Below are positions 25,501 through 33,785 of a stretch of 37,493 nucleotides of DNA, piece by piece (position 1 is the stretch's first letter; the number at the start of each line of letters is the position of its first letter). The notes beneath the pieces are model-generated. The model made no database searches and was not told the origin of the DNA. It was given only the letters and a program-made list of their open reading frames with translations. A program made the translations under genes and the position numbers. Source of the stretch: Salinivirgaceae bacterium (lineage in GTDB: Bacteria > Bacteroidota > Bacteroidia > Bacteroidales > Salinivirgaceae). The stretch lies in NCBI GenBank assembly GCA_028709085.1, contig JAQVXQ010000014.1, positions 1 through 37,493 of the forward strand, read 5' to 3'.

Positions 25501-27456
25501 TCAACTCTGCTCACGAATAACACCATCCCTATAAGCTTTCAGCAAAAACTCCAAATCAATAATTTGTTTTTGCAACTCTAATCCAACATCGGTATCACGA
25601 ACTCGTTTTCGTTGTGCTACTCGCTCTAAAATAGTCTGGGAAGTACTTATGTCCAACTCCTCTTCAATGGCTTTCTTTTTAGATTCAAAGGGTTTGTGAG
25701 CCGCCAATATAAGACCATAAGAGTTAAATATCAAGGTATAACCAGCTATCCCAGTAATGGGTTGATAGGATTTGGACATTCCTCCATCGATTACAATTAA
25801 CTTACCATTTGCCTTTACGGGGCTCTCGCCACGAGCCCATTTTACGGGTGTATGTCCGTTCACAATATGGGCACCTTTAGGATTCAACCCGAATTCCTTT
25901 AATATAAAATCGCACGTCTCTTCGGTTTCTCGCAATGTAAAATAGGCGTTTTTAATCTCTTCGTGCACCGATTTATCGGCAACTAAGTACATTTCAAATG
26001 TGGCCATTTTACTTTTCCCAAAAAGAGGAGAATCTGGACCTTGCCATAGATACCAGAAATAATCAACTTCAAAAGCATTGCAGATTCCCATCTTTCTGTT
26101 GGCAAGGGCACGACGCATAATTCGTTCAAACTTATCAATTAAGGCCTTCCCCTTATAAGTTTTGCCAAGAATTGGCATTTCGCGAAACGACCCGTCTTTA
26201 TTCAACGGAATGCACCCATGAATTAACAAATTTGAATTAAAGGTCAAATACATACTTCCGTTATCAAAAAGGTATTGAACGTGTTTTTGCAACTTTTCTG
26301 CCGCCAAAAATGAACCGTTTAATCGAGCAACTACCTTTTGTTCTTCAAGGGTTAATTCATACGGATTTTTCGGATCAACCGTAGGGAAATTTGAATCTTT
26401 AAGTTCATATTTCACCGCATCAATTTCAACTGTTCCTTGCTCATAATCAACCCGATGTAATCTTTTAATGGCCTCCATTCCAAATGACGGATTTCGATCA
26501 ATAACCTGTGCATCAAGTTTCCACTGAATAACACTAATGGCTTTATGCATTCGGCATATCAGTGTTTCCGAAGAGTCGGATAAATTGCAACTCACTTTTG
26601 GTTTATATGCTTTACAAGGATCATCACCATACGTTTCCATGGCAAAGGCAGCCAAAGGCAATAGATTAATTCCATAATTATCCTCAATAGTTGACAGATT
26701 ATCATAACGAGCTGCCATTCGAATAACAGAAGCAATACAGGCATTGCTCCCCAACGCAGCACCCATCCACACCACATCGTGATTGCCCCACTGTATATCC
26801 ACATCGCGATAATTCATTAAAGTTTCAATAATCACATCTGGGCTGGGTCCCCGATCATAAATATCGCCTACAATATGCAGGCGATCTATGGAGAGACGAC
26901 GAATTAAAACACAAATTTCGTAAATAAATGCTTCGGCTCGTTTAGTTTCTATAATCGACTCAATAATAGAATTATAGTATTCAATTTTATTAACATCTGA
27001 ATGGTGTTCATGCAAAAGTTCTTCAATCACATAAGAGAAGTCGGAAGGAAGCATTTTCCGAACTTTAGAACGCGTATATTTTCCACTGGCATTCCTACAA
27101 ACCTCAATTAACCGGTATAAAATAATACGATACCATTCACTGGGATTCTCCTCAGTTTGGAGAATATGTTTTAACTTTTCTTTTGGATAATAGATCAGGG
27201 TCGCCAACTGGTCTTTTTCTGCTTTACGCAGATTATCCTTAAAAATATCGTTTATTTTTCGTCGAACAACTCCTGAAGCATTGTGTAAAATATGAACAAA
27301 CGATTCATATTCGCCATGAATATCAGAGATAAAATGTTCTGTACCTTTAGGAAGATGGAGAATTGCTCTGAGATTTATAATTTCGGCACTCGCTTTTTGA
27401 ATTGTTGGATAACGTAATGATAAAGTCTTAAGAAATCGTAGTTCAAGTTCGGTCAT
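25501..27456 (-). CDS. fbp: class III fructose-1,6-bisphosphatase
   Basis: A 651-residue enzyme of the FBPase_2 (PF06874) family, similar in length to B. subtilis Fbp. It contains a calcineurin-like metallophosphatase core: SDIHGEY (44-50), GDIYDRGP (197-204) and GNHD (224-227), then HGCIPLN and NGHTPVK near the C-terminus. These bind the metal pair, manganese in known members. It hydrolyses fructose 1,6-bisphosphate to fructose 6-phosphate, the committed step of gluconeogenesis, in the cytoplasm. It has its own strong promoter overlapping a small palindrome and follows the TPR/HTH gene on the same strand by 66 bases. Confidence 0.95.
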   Translation of the reverse strand: MTELELRFLKTLSLRYPTIQKASAEIINLRAILHLPKGTEHFISDIHGEYESFVHILHNASGVVRRKINDIFKDNLRKAEKDQLATLIYYPKEKLKHILQTEENPSEWYRIILYRLIEVCRNASGKYTRSKVRKMLPSDFSYVIEELLHEHHSDVNKIEYYNSIIESIIETKRAEAFIYEICVLIRRLSIDRLHIVGDIYDRGPSPDVIIETLMNYRDVDIQWGNHDVVWMGAALGSNACIASVIRMAARYDNLSTIEDNYGINLLPLAAFAMETYGDDPCKAYKPKVSCNLSDSSETLICRMHKAISVIQWKLDAQVIDRNPSFGMEAIKRLHRVDYEQGTVEIDAVKYELKDSNFPTVDPKNPYELTLEEQKVVARLNGSFLAAEKLQKHVQYLFDNGSMYLTFNSNLLIHGCIPLNKDGSFREMPILGKTYKGKALIDKFERIMRRALANRKMGICNAFEVDYFWYLWQGPDSPLFGKSKMATFEMYLVADKSVHEEIKNAYFTLRETEETCDFILKEFGLNPKGAHIVNGHTPVKWARGESPVKANGKLIVIDGGMSKSYQPITGIAGYTLIFNSYGLILAAHKPFESKKKAIEEELDISTSQTILERVAQRKRVRDTDVGLELQKQIIDLEFLLKAYRDGVIREQS

Positions 27457-27470
27457 GGCGTTTTATTTTA

Positions 27471-27501
27471 CAAAGTTATGGTTTGCAGTGATTAAAGCAA
27501 A
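27471..27501 (-). promoter_or_regulatory. promoter of fbp
   Basis: On the minus strand TTTG (27498-27501) is 19 bases before TAACTTTG (27471-27478), a perfect Bacteroidota promoter. Transcription should begin within about ten bases of the ATG at 27456, giving a very short leader. The palindrome GCAAATGTTTGC (27497-27508) overlaps the -33 element and could be an operator. Confidence 0.75.
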
Positions 27502-27522
27502 TGTTTGCATTTAAAAAACATT

Positions 27523-29340
27523 CTAGGTAGAAATAATATCTCGGAACGCTTCATTTGATTCAATTTTGAGTCGTTTTCTTAATCTATATTTGGCCATTTC
27601 AACAGCTTTTGAGGATGTGTTTTGTAATGATGCTATTTCCTTAGCCGATAAATTAAGACGAATAAGAGCCAATAATTGTAATTCACGTTGCGTTAAGTCG
27701 GGATATTTTGCACGAAGAGATACAAAAAACTGTTCATTCAACTCTTCCAACATCCGCTGAAAAAGTTTGGAGTCTTTATCAGAAACCATCTCCTGTTTTA
27801 TTTTTCGCATAATCAGAGTAAGTCCCTCATTAATCTTGTCCATTCCCGAATCTTCTACCTCTTTCAATTTCTCACTAATATCTTGTAATAGTACATTCTT
27901 TGAAGCTAGAGATTGTCCTAATGCTATTAATTGCTTGTGCCGAAACTGCAACTGTTCGTTAATACATTTCTTCTCAGTCTCTGAAGCACTTAGCATTACT
28001 TTTCGCATTTGTTGTTCTGCAATCCGTAACTTTTCAGATTTAGCAGCCACTTGTTTCGCTGTTTGAATTTTATAACGCAGCCAAAAAACCAGTACTATGG
28101 CGCTTAGTACAACAAATAAAACAGTTAAAATTAGAATCGTTCGCTGACTTTTAACATTTGATTCCCGTTGCGAAAGCACTGCTAATTCTTTATTTTTCAG
28201 TTCTAGCTGTCGTTCACGTTCCGATATATTATGAATTGCCTGAAGACCAAGCAGTCGGTAATTTGAAATAATTGCATTGAGGGTATCTTGTGCAAACGCC
28301 TCTTTATCACGATAATGAAATGCATTTTCAAAATCCTTTTGACCAGAATAAATGGTCGAAAGGTGGTGAGAGGCATTTTTCAAACTCTTCCAATCGCCAT
28401 TGGGTTCGGCCAAATTATAGGATTTAATGAAAAACTGCAAGGCCGATGATATACGTCCTTGAACGGCATAAACCTCTCCAACACTTATATACAAACCAGC
28501 TAATAAAGGTGACTCAGGCGCATGAGTTTCCATGCTATTTATGTAATATTCAAGGGCTTCGGTGTATCTACCCAACGAAAAATAGGTTTTCCCAATATTC
28601 TCATAATTCAAAGCAGCCCACTCTCTATTACCCATACTTTTATTAATCTTAAGTGCTGCAATATAATTGCTTTGGGCGTTTTCGATTTGGCCTTGTAGCC
28701 GATAAATTTCTCCAACATTATTAAGTGCAGCAGCCACACCTCGTTTGTAATTTATTCTTCGGCTTAAACTTAAACTTTGAACATAATAATCCAATGAGTT
28801 TTCATACTGATTTTGTTTATAATAAATCCCTCCGATGTAGTTAAGCGCCGAAATATTTTCAATCTGTGCCTTCGCCTCTTTCGATATACTAAGTGCTTGT
28901 AAATAATGAACCAGGGCTTCATCATATAAATACTGTCGGTCGAGCACAAGACCAATTAAATTATGTAACGAGGCAATGCGAGCTGAATCGCCAGCTTGAA
29001 ATGCAAAATTTAATGCGTATTTAAAATCTGAGATTGCATTGGTGTACTTTTCAATACTTAAAAACGTATTTCCAGATTCAACAAATCGCTCAATATCTAA
29101 CTCATAGGTTCCACCTTTGTTTGAACGGTTTATGGTATCAGAGAACTGCACATCGATACAATGAATAATATTATTCCCAAAAAATGTTTCTTTATTTATT
29201 TGCGGATCAGTACCTGCACTAAGTCTAGTACTCACAAAAGTTAAAACAAATAGGGGTAAAAAAAACATTCTCAATATCTTTAAATTCGCAAAAACGGCGA
29301 ATAATCGATGTGAAGAGAAGAAAACAAGGCTATATTTCAT
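27523..29340 (-). CDS. TPR-repeat membrane protein with C-terminal LuxR-type HTH
   Basis: Up to 605 residues. After an N-terminal hydrophobic signal region, about seven tetratricopeptide repeats (roughly 75-370) would face the periplasm. A membrane helix (TILILTVLFVVLSAIVLVFW, near 400) and a coiled coil follow. The C-terminus has a LuxR-like helix-turn-helix, LTQRELQLLALIRLNLSAKEIA...VEMAKYRLRKRL. This is a common Bacteroidota layout for a one-protein signalling regulator, apparently acting from the membrane. The start may be 29340 or, giving a cleaner signal peptide, the ATG at 29268. It is divergent from tlpA. Target genes are unknown. Confidence 0.85.
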   Translation of the reverse strand: MKYSLVFFSSHRLFAVFANLKILRMFFLPLFVLTFVSTRLSAGTDPQINKETFFGNNIIHCIDVQFSDTINRSNKGGTYELDIERFVESGNTFLSIEKYTNAISDFKYALNFAFQAGDSARIASLHNLIGLVLDRQYLYDEALVHYLQALSISKEAKAQIENISALNYIGGIYYKQNQYENSLDYYVQSLSLSRRINYKRGVAAALNNVGEIYRLQGQIENAQSNYIAALKINKSMGNREWAALNYENIGKTYFSLGRYTEALEYYINSMETHAPESPLLAGLYISVGEVYAVQGRISSALQFFIKSYNLAEPNGDWKSLKNASHHLSTIYSGQKDFENAFHYRDKEAFAQDTLNAIISNYRLLGLQAIHNISERERQLELKNKELAVLSQRESNVKSQRTILILTVLFVVLSAIVLVFWLRYKIQTAKQVAAKSEKLRIAEQQMRKVMLSASETEKKCINEQLQFRHKQLIALGQSLASKNVLLQDISEKLKEVEDSGMDKINEGLTLIMRKIKQEMVSDKDSKLFQRMLEELNEQFFVSLRAKYPDLTQRELQLLALIRLNLSAKEIASLQNTSSKAVEMAKYRLRKRLKIESNEAFRDIIST

Positions 29341-29347
29341 GCAAAAG

Positions 29348-29359
29348 TGATTATAATCA
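29348..29359. promoter_or_regulatory. 12-base palindrome next to the TPR/HTH start
   Basis: TGATTATAATCA is a perfect palindrome eight bases upstream of the first possible start codon of the TPR/HTH gene. Its size and position suit a dimeric regulator, possibly autoregulation. With AT-rich sequence chance occurrence is possible. Confidence 0.3.
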
Positions 29360-29603
29360 TTGAGATATAAACAGATCTAACAGTAAATTAATTTGTATTA
29401 TTCAGAAATAAATATCTCATAAAGTTTCAATTTACTAAGATAGTTATTTTCTTATATCTAAAAGCATAAAAATAAATCTGTTGTCTAATTGTAGTGTTTT
29501 ACTACGATGTTAATTGATTACGTATCAACTTTTTAAAATATTAATGTAGTATTTGTATATATATCAAATTATAAATTGTAGGAAAATTGTAGGAGCGTTA
29601 AAA

Positions 29604-29634
29604 TTGCTTAATTTCACATTTGGCCGTATAATTG
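29604..29634 (+). promoter_or_regulatory. promoter of tlpA
   Basis: TTG (29604-29606) and TATAATTG (29627-29634) are separated by 20 bases. The -7 element has one mismatch to TAnnTTTG and is followed by C. Predicted transcription starts near 29641, so the leader would contain the whole inverted repeat at 29667-29755. Confidence 0.6.
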
Positions 29635-29666
29635 CAACTACGAAAAAGAAATTAAACCAATTTAAC

Positions 29667-29755
29667 AAACATAAGATGTCTCGATTCCGCTATGAGTTGG
29701 ATTCATGAGTTTGAGCACTTTCATTCAACAATTAAATTCGAGGCATCTTATGTTT
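29667..29755 (+). repeat. 18-base inverted repeat in the tlpA leader
   Basis: Arms 29667-29684 and 29738-29755 match at 17 of 18 positions (core CATAAGATG/CATCTTATG, with CTCGA/TCGAG inside) and enclose 53 bases. The right arm ends 18 bases before the preferred start codon. In RNA this would form a long stem. No T run follows, so it is not a typical terminator. It is shorter than usual Bacteroidota invertible promoter segments. Confidence 0.75.
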
Positions 29756-29773
29756 AAATCAAAACAACCAGCT

Positions 29774-30256
29774 ATGTACAAATTCCTTTTCATCTCCTTA
29801 ATTTCTGCCTTAGCATTAAACTTAACGGCTCAGAATATCCCTTCCGTTGAGATAAAAACAATGTCAGGTAAAACATTTAACACAGCAGACCTCACAAACA
29901 ACGGGAAACCCATTGTAATTAGCTTTTGGGCTACTTGGTGCAAACCTTGCGTTAAAGAACTTTCTGCAATTCACGAAAACTATATCGACTGGCAAGAAGA
30001 GACTGGAGTAAAGGTCATAGCCATCTCAACGGACGATTCAAGAAGCATGTCGCGCGTTGCGCCCTATGTAAATTCTAAGGGATGGGATTTTGAGGTTTAT
30101 TGTGATCCCAACGGAGAATTTAAGCGTGCAATGAATGTTGCCAACGTCCCCCACACATTTCTGCTCGACGGGAATGGAAAAATTGTGTGGCAACACACGA
30201 GCTATATCGATGGCGACGAAGAGGAACTCTTTGAAAAAATCAAAGAAATTAAATAA
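29774..30256 (+). CDS. TlpA-family periplasmic thioredoxin
   Basis: A 160-residue exported thioredoxin-like protein. The signal peptide MYKFLFISLISALALNLTAQ is cleaved near 20. The TlpA/AhpC-type fold follows, with redox motif WCKPC (C56, C59) and a cis-proline in NVPHTFL. Longer readings start at 29750 (MFKSKQPAM) or 29705, but put a non-typical leader before the signal peptide and run through the inverted repeat. Periplasmic TlpA-like proteins usually reduce disulfides, for example in cytochrome c maturation. It is first in a plus-strand cluster with a DUF6029-type protein, an Omp28-like lipoprotein and a T9SS protein. A hairpin separates it from the next gene. Confidence 0.9.
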   Translation: MYKFLFISLISALALNLTAQNIPSVEIKTMSGKTFNTADLTNNGKPIVISFWATWCKPCVKELSAIHENYIDWQEETGVKVIAISTDDSRSMSRVAPYVNSKGWDFEVYCDPNGEFKRAMNVANVPHTFLLDGNGKIVWQHTSYIDGDEEELFEKIKEIK

Positions 30257-30297
30257 TGTAAACACATAATGCTTATCCGCTAATTATATTACAATTC

Positions 30298-30350
30298 TAA
30301 ATGGCCGCACTTGGCAAATTACATCGTAAAATCCAACCTGCGGCCATTTA
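30298..30350 (+). terminator. hairpin between tlpA and the DUF6029-type gene
   Basis: Perfect 12-base arms (30298-30309 and 30339-30350; GGCCGCA/TGCGGCC core) enclose 29 bases. TTGG/CCAA lengthens the stem beyond a small bulge. A moderate T-rich stretch follows. It lies 41 bases after the tlpA stop and may terminate or attenuate transcription into the downstream gene. Confidence 0.55.
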
Positions 30351-30376
30351 TTTTCTTAACACACTCATTAAAAATC

Positions 30377-32017
30377 ATGCGAAAGATAGTTTACAGTTTG
30401 GCACTCGTTTCAATTGCGTTTTCGAGTCTATTTTCACAAGAAGAGGATGAAAAAAAAGGTCATTTTTCAGGAAACTTTCAGATTGACGCACAAACCTACA
30501 TGGAGGACACCATAACTGGTGCCGATAAAGCACCCGAAATAATGCTCATGAACAGTTATGCCAATCTACGTTACACCTATGGCAAACTTACGGCAGGGTT
30601 GCGTTTTGAGTCTTACCTTAATACTTTACAAGGAATTTCGAATGCATACGATGGAACTGGAATTCCCTATAAATTTTTTAATTATAAAAGCGACGAACTT
30701 GAATTTACCGTTGGTAACTTCTACGAGCAATTTGGAAGCGGAATGTCGCTGCGTGCCTACGAAGATAAAACATTAGGAATCGACAATGCTTTTGAGGGTG
30801 TACTCGTAAGACACAATCCACATAAAGGAATTTACCTGAAAGGACTGGTGGGAAAACAAAGACTATTTTTCGATTTAGGACCCGGTATAGTTCGTGGTGC
30901 CGATGCAGAGATTCAACTAAACGAAGCCTTTAAACTCGACAGTGTAGAAACCCAAATTACATTGGGAGGTAGCTTTGTATCGAGATACCAAGCCGATCGA
31001 AATCCAATATTAAAACTCCCTGAAAACGTGGCTATTATGGCAACGCGACTATCGGTTCAGCGCGGAGGATTTTCAATAGTATCGGAATATGGATATAAAA
31101 TAAATGACCCTTCAGCCGACAACCTAAACAACTACCAACCTGGGCAAGCTATTATGTCCGACATCTCCTTTACAAAAGGGACCTTTGGAATGGTTGTAGG
31201 AGGAAAGTGGTTAAACAACATGAGTTTCCGCTCAAGTCGATCAGCACAAAACAACGATTTAATGCTAAATTACCTTCCCGCAATATCCAAAAATCATATC
31301 TATAGCCTTCCGGCGATGTATCCTTATGCCACACAATTAAATGGAGAAGCTGGAATTAAGGCGGAAATTTTTTATCGTTTAAAACCCAAAACACTTCTTG
31401 GCGGAAAATACGGAACTCTTATCACACTAAATTACAGCCGAGTACAAACCATAGACACAACAAACCTTCCCATGTTGGACTCAATTCGTCCCCATTGGAA
31501 TAGATACGAAACCTCTTTCCTAAGTATTGGAGATGAGCGATTGTACGAAGATATTAGCATCGACATTCAAAAGAAATTATCAAAAAGAGTGAAAAGTTTT
31601 TTCTCATTGCAATATTCGGCCTACAACCGCCAGTATATTGAAGGGAAAGACGGAATGATTGAAGCCTTTATATTTGTTGGAGACATGACTTTTTCGCTTA
31701 AACCAAAACACGCACTTCGTGCCGAGTTACAATTCCTTTCGACTAAACAGGATTATGGCGATTGGGTTACCGCAGCCTTAGAATATACCGTATCACCCCA
31801 TTGGTTTGTGGCTCTAGTGGATCAATACAACTTTGGCAACAGCGATTCAGACAAACAACTACACTATTATATGGTAAGAACTGGATATACAAAAGGGGCA
31901 AATCGAATTCAAATTGGCTATGGTCGTCAGCGTCAAGGCGTTATATGTATAGGCGGAGTTTGCCGCATGGTCCCCGCATCCACAGGATTCAATATTTCCA
32001 TATCAAGTACGTTCTAA
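30377..32017 (+). CDS. DUF6029-type outer-membrane beta-barrel-like protein
   Basis: A 546-residue protein with a signal peptide (MRKIVYSLALVSIAFSSLFSQ) and a mature part of alternating amphipathic strands ending in the terminal aromatic GFNISISSTF, as expected for an outer membrane barrel. The early segment FSGNFQIDAQTYMEDT and the GNFYEQFGSGMSLRAYEDKTLGIDNA region resemble DUF6029 proteins of Bacteroidota, whose function is unknown. I use the ATG at 30377, which begins the signal peptide directly; the frame is open upstream to 30311 but crosses a hairpin. The next gene starts 25 bases after the stop, so both are likely in one operon. Confidence 0.8.
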   Translation: MRKIVYSLALVSIAFSSLFSQEEDEKKGHFSGNFQIDAQTYMEDTITGADKAPEIMLMNSYANLRYTYGKLTAGLRFESYLNTLQGISNAYDGTGIPYKFFNYKSDELEFTVGNFYEQFGSGMSLRAYEDKTLGIDNAFEGVLVRHNPHKGIYLKGLVGKQRLFFDLGPGIVRGADAEIQLNEAFKLDSVETQITLGGSFVSRYQADRNPILKLPENVAIMATRLSVQRGGFSIVSEYGYKINDPSADNLNNYQPGQAIMSDISFTKGTFGMVVGGKWLNNMSFRSSRSAQNNDLMLNYLPAISKNHIYSLPAMYPYATQLNGEAGIKAEIFYRLKPKTLLGGKYGTLITLNYSRVQTIDTTNLPMLDSIRPHWNRYETSFLSIGDERLYEDISIDIQKKLSKRVKSFFSLQYSAYNRQYIEGKDGMIEAFIFVGDMTFSLKPKHALRAELQFLSTKQDYGDWVTAALEYTVSPHWFVALVDQYNFGNSDSDKQLHYYMVRTGYTKGANRIQIGYGRQRQGVICIGGVCRMVPASTGFNISISSTF

Positions 32018-32042
32018 TAGTTCGATTATTAAAACTTCAACC

Positions 32043-32858
32043 ATGAAAACGAATACAATTCTACTTACAATATTAATCGCACTCCTCGGTATTGGATTCA
32101 ACGCATGCGATAAAATCGAAGGAAATCCATACGAAACAATCCAAGATACAGGCACAACCATCGACGGCGACACGGTAAAAAGAGTACTTTTGATTGAATT
32201 TACAGGTCATCGTTGCACAAATTGCCCACAAGCACATCAGCAGTTGCAAATATTATCGGAAACATATGGAGAAAGAATAATTCCCATTGCAATTCATTCG
32301 GGATACTATTCAGATACAACCACAACCTATCCAACCAATTACACAACCCCATTTGGAGACAATTTAACAACCTTATTAAATATTGATCTATACCCCAGAG
32401 GAGTTGTTGGATCGTTGAACAAAGATGCGCAAAAACCACTTGCAGAGTGGGCCGAAGCTGTTGCCATTGAAAAAGATATACCCACAACCATGGCAATAAA
32501 CATTGAGAGTTCAATTGAAAACAACACGGTAATTTCGAAAGCCACTATAACCAATACAAAACCGGAAATAGCCTTAAACGATTTAAAACTATATGCTGTT
32601 TTGGTAGAGGATTCGGTGGTAAGCGCACAGCTAAACAATGGTCAATTAATTACCGATTATGTTCATAACCATGTAGTTCGTCACGGATTTACATCTCATT
32701 TGGGTGAGCCATTTGTATTAAATAGCGAAAGCAAATTTATTTATAATTTCCCTGTTGCAATTCATAGTTCATGGCGAGCAAAGAAACTTTCCGTGGTGGT
32801 TTTTGTTACTTCCGAAGAGAACAAAATTATCCAAGCCGCCTATAAACACATTGAATAA
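32043..32858 (+). CDS. Omp28-related outer membrane lipoprotein
   Basis: A 271-residue lipoprotein with lipobox FNAC (lipidated Cys22). Residues 46-170 resemble a thioredoxin-like domain with VLLIEFTGHRCTNC, where C58 and C61 form a CxxC. The C-terminal half (about 150-271) is beta-rich, as in Omp28 of Porphyromonas and related proteins (PF11551). Omp28 is a surface lipoprotein of uncertain role; the CxxC suggests thiol-disulfide activity or a disulfide. It follows the DUF6029-type gene by 25 bases and precedes a T9SS-sorted protein by 73 bases. Confidence 0.88.
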   Translation: MKTNTILLTILIALLGIGFNACDKIEGNPYETIQDTGTTIDGDTVKRVLLIEFTGHRCTNCPQAHQQLQILSETYGERIIPIAIHSGYYSDTTTTYPTNYTTPFGDNLTTLLNIDLYPRGVVGSLNKDAQKPLAEWAEAVAIEKDIPTTMAINIESSIENNTVISKATITNTKPEIALNDLKLYAVLVEDSVVSAQLNNGQLITDYVHNHVVRHGFTSHLGEPFVLNSESKFIYNFPVAIHSSWRAKKLSVVVFVTSEENKIIQAAYKHIE

Positions 32859-32931
32859 ATCCAAATTATATCCTTCATAGATAAAGGGCATAATATTTGA
32901 AATGAACTGTAAGACAATAAACTTATATACT

Positions 32932-33636
32932 ATGAAAAGAAACTTACTAGCAATTCTGACCGTGATGATGGGTTATTTTACCGTTAACGCCCAATCGATC
33001 GAAGTTTACACAACAAGAGACGTTTTAGTTTTAAATAACTCCGAAACAACCACTTTTGGTTACACTTCGGACGAAATGGTTGTGGAGAGTTTTAAAATTA
33101 AAAACATTTCAACATCAACAATATCAGTTAAAGTGCGAAAACAAGTGTTAGAAACACATGGAGAATCCGTTTCAACATTTTGTTGGGGAGTTTGCTATCC
33201 TCCATATATCAATGAAAGCACCCAACTTGTAGAGGTTGCAGCAAATTCATTTGCAGTAGGAACACTTGATGTTGAATTAATGCCCGACAATAACAGTGCT
33301 GGCGTAAACCGAATAGCCTATACTGTTTTTAATGAAAACAACCCCAATGACAGCGTGCGATTTATAGTAAATTTCGACATTTTATCATCTACTCCAGAAG
33401 CGTTGGTTGCAGAGTTTAAACTCTATCCAAACCCAACATCGGGAGAGTTAACAGTCTCGGGAGGCGAAGGAAAACAACTCGCCATTTACAACGCCATTGG
33501 ACAAAACATGGGAACATACACCCTAACTTCCAATGATGAAAAGATAGACACAAATTCATTGAAAAACGGAATCTACATGGTTCTTTTATCAGAAAATGGA
33601 AATACAATTTCGACCCGAAAACTGATTAAGCAATAA
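32932..33636 (+). CDS. T9SS type A sorting domain protein with a close Cys pair
   Basis: A 234-residue secreted protein. The signal peptide (MKRNLLAILTVMMGYFTVNAQ) ends near 21. The beta-sandwich domain (about 25-160) includes FCWGVCYPP (C84 and C88), a motif I associate with Bacteroidota exported proteins found beside Omp28/TlpA genes. The C-terminus (about 170-234) is a T9SS sorting domain with KLYPNPTSGELTV and a final RKLIKQ. I use the ATG at 32932; an earlier in-frame ATG at 32902 adds MNCKTINLYT before the signal peptide. It closes the cluster and a strong terminator follows. Confidence 0.85.
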   Translation: MKRNLLAILTVMMGYFTVNAQSIEVYTTRDVLVLNNSETTTFGYTSDEMVVESFKIKNISTSTISVKVRKQVLETHGESVSTFCWGVCYPPYINESTQLVEVAANSFAVGTLDVELMPDNNSAGVNRIAYTVFNENNPNDSVRFIVNFDILSSTPEALVAEFKLYPNPTSGELTVSGGEGKQLAIYNAIGQNMGTYTLTSNDEKIDTNSLKNGIYMVLLSENGNTISTRKLIKQ

Positions 33637-33655
33637 ACTGACTATCAATACTTTC

Positions 33656-33720
33656 AAAAAGGGGCTTTCTAAAATGCACTGCAATCTAGGTTAAGGTGTG
33701 AACATAGAAAGCCTCTTTTT
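33656..33720. terminator. bidirectional terminator between the T9SS protein and tolC-like gene
   Basis: Sixteen-base arms (33656-33671 and 33705-33720) pair fully if one G-U wobble is allowed, with a 33-base loop, A tract before and T tract after. It serves the T9SS gene on the plus strand and probably the convergent TolC-type gene. Confidence 0.78.
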
Positions 33721-33785
33721 TATTGCAAAAAAAACGGAAAGATCTCCCCTTTCAAACTTTAAATACTTTATAACTTTACTCCCCC

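Larger units (their letters stand above)
29341..29773. other. divergent intergenic region between the TPR/HTH gene and tlpA
   Basis: About 430 AT-rich bases without a supported gene. It holds the palindrome TGATTATAATCA at 29348-29359, a small hairpin GTAGT/ACTAC near 29487-29501, the tlpA promoter and the 18-base inverted repeat in its leader. An open frame extending tlpA upstream to 29705 passes through the inverted repeat and is not accepted as coding. Confidence 0.55.

Noticed and set aside
29667..29755. Insertion-sequence or transposon ends
   Set aside because: The arms enclose only 53 bases, there is no transposase, and no target-site duplication is visible.
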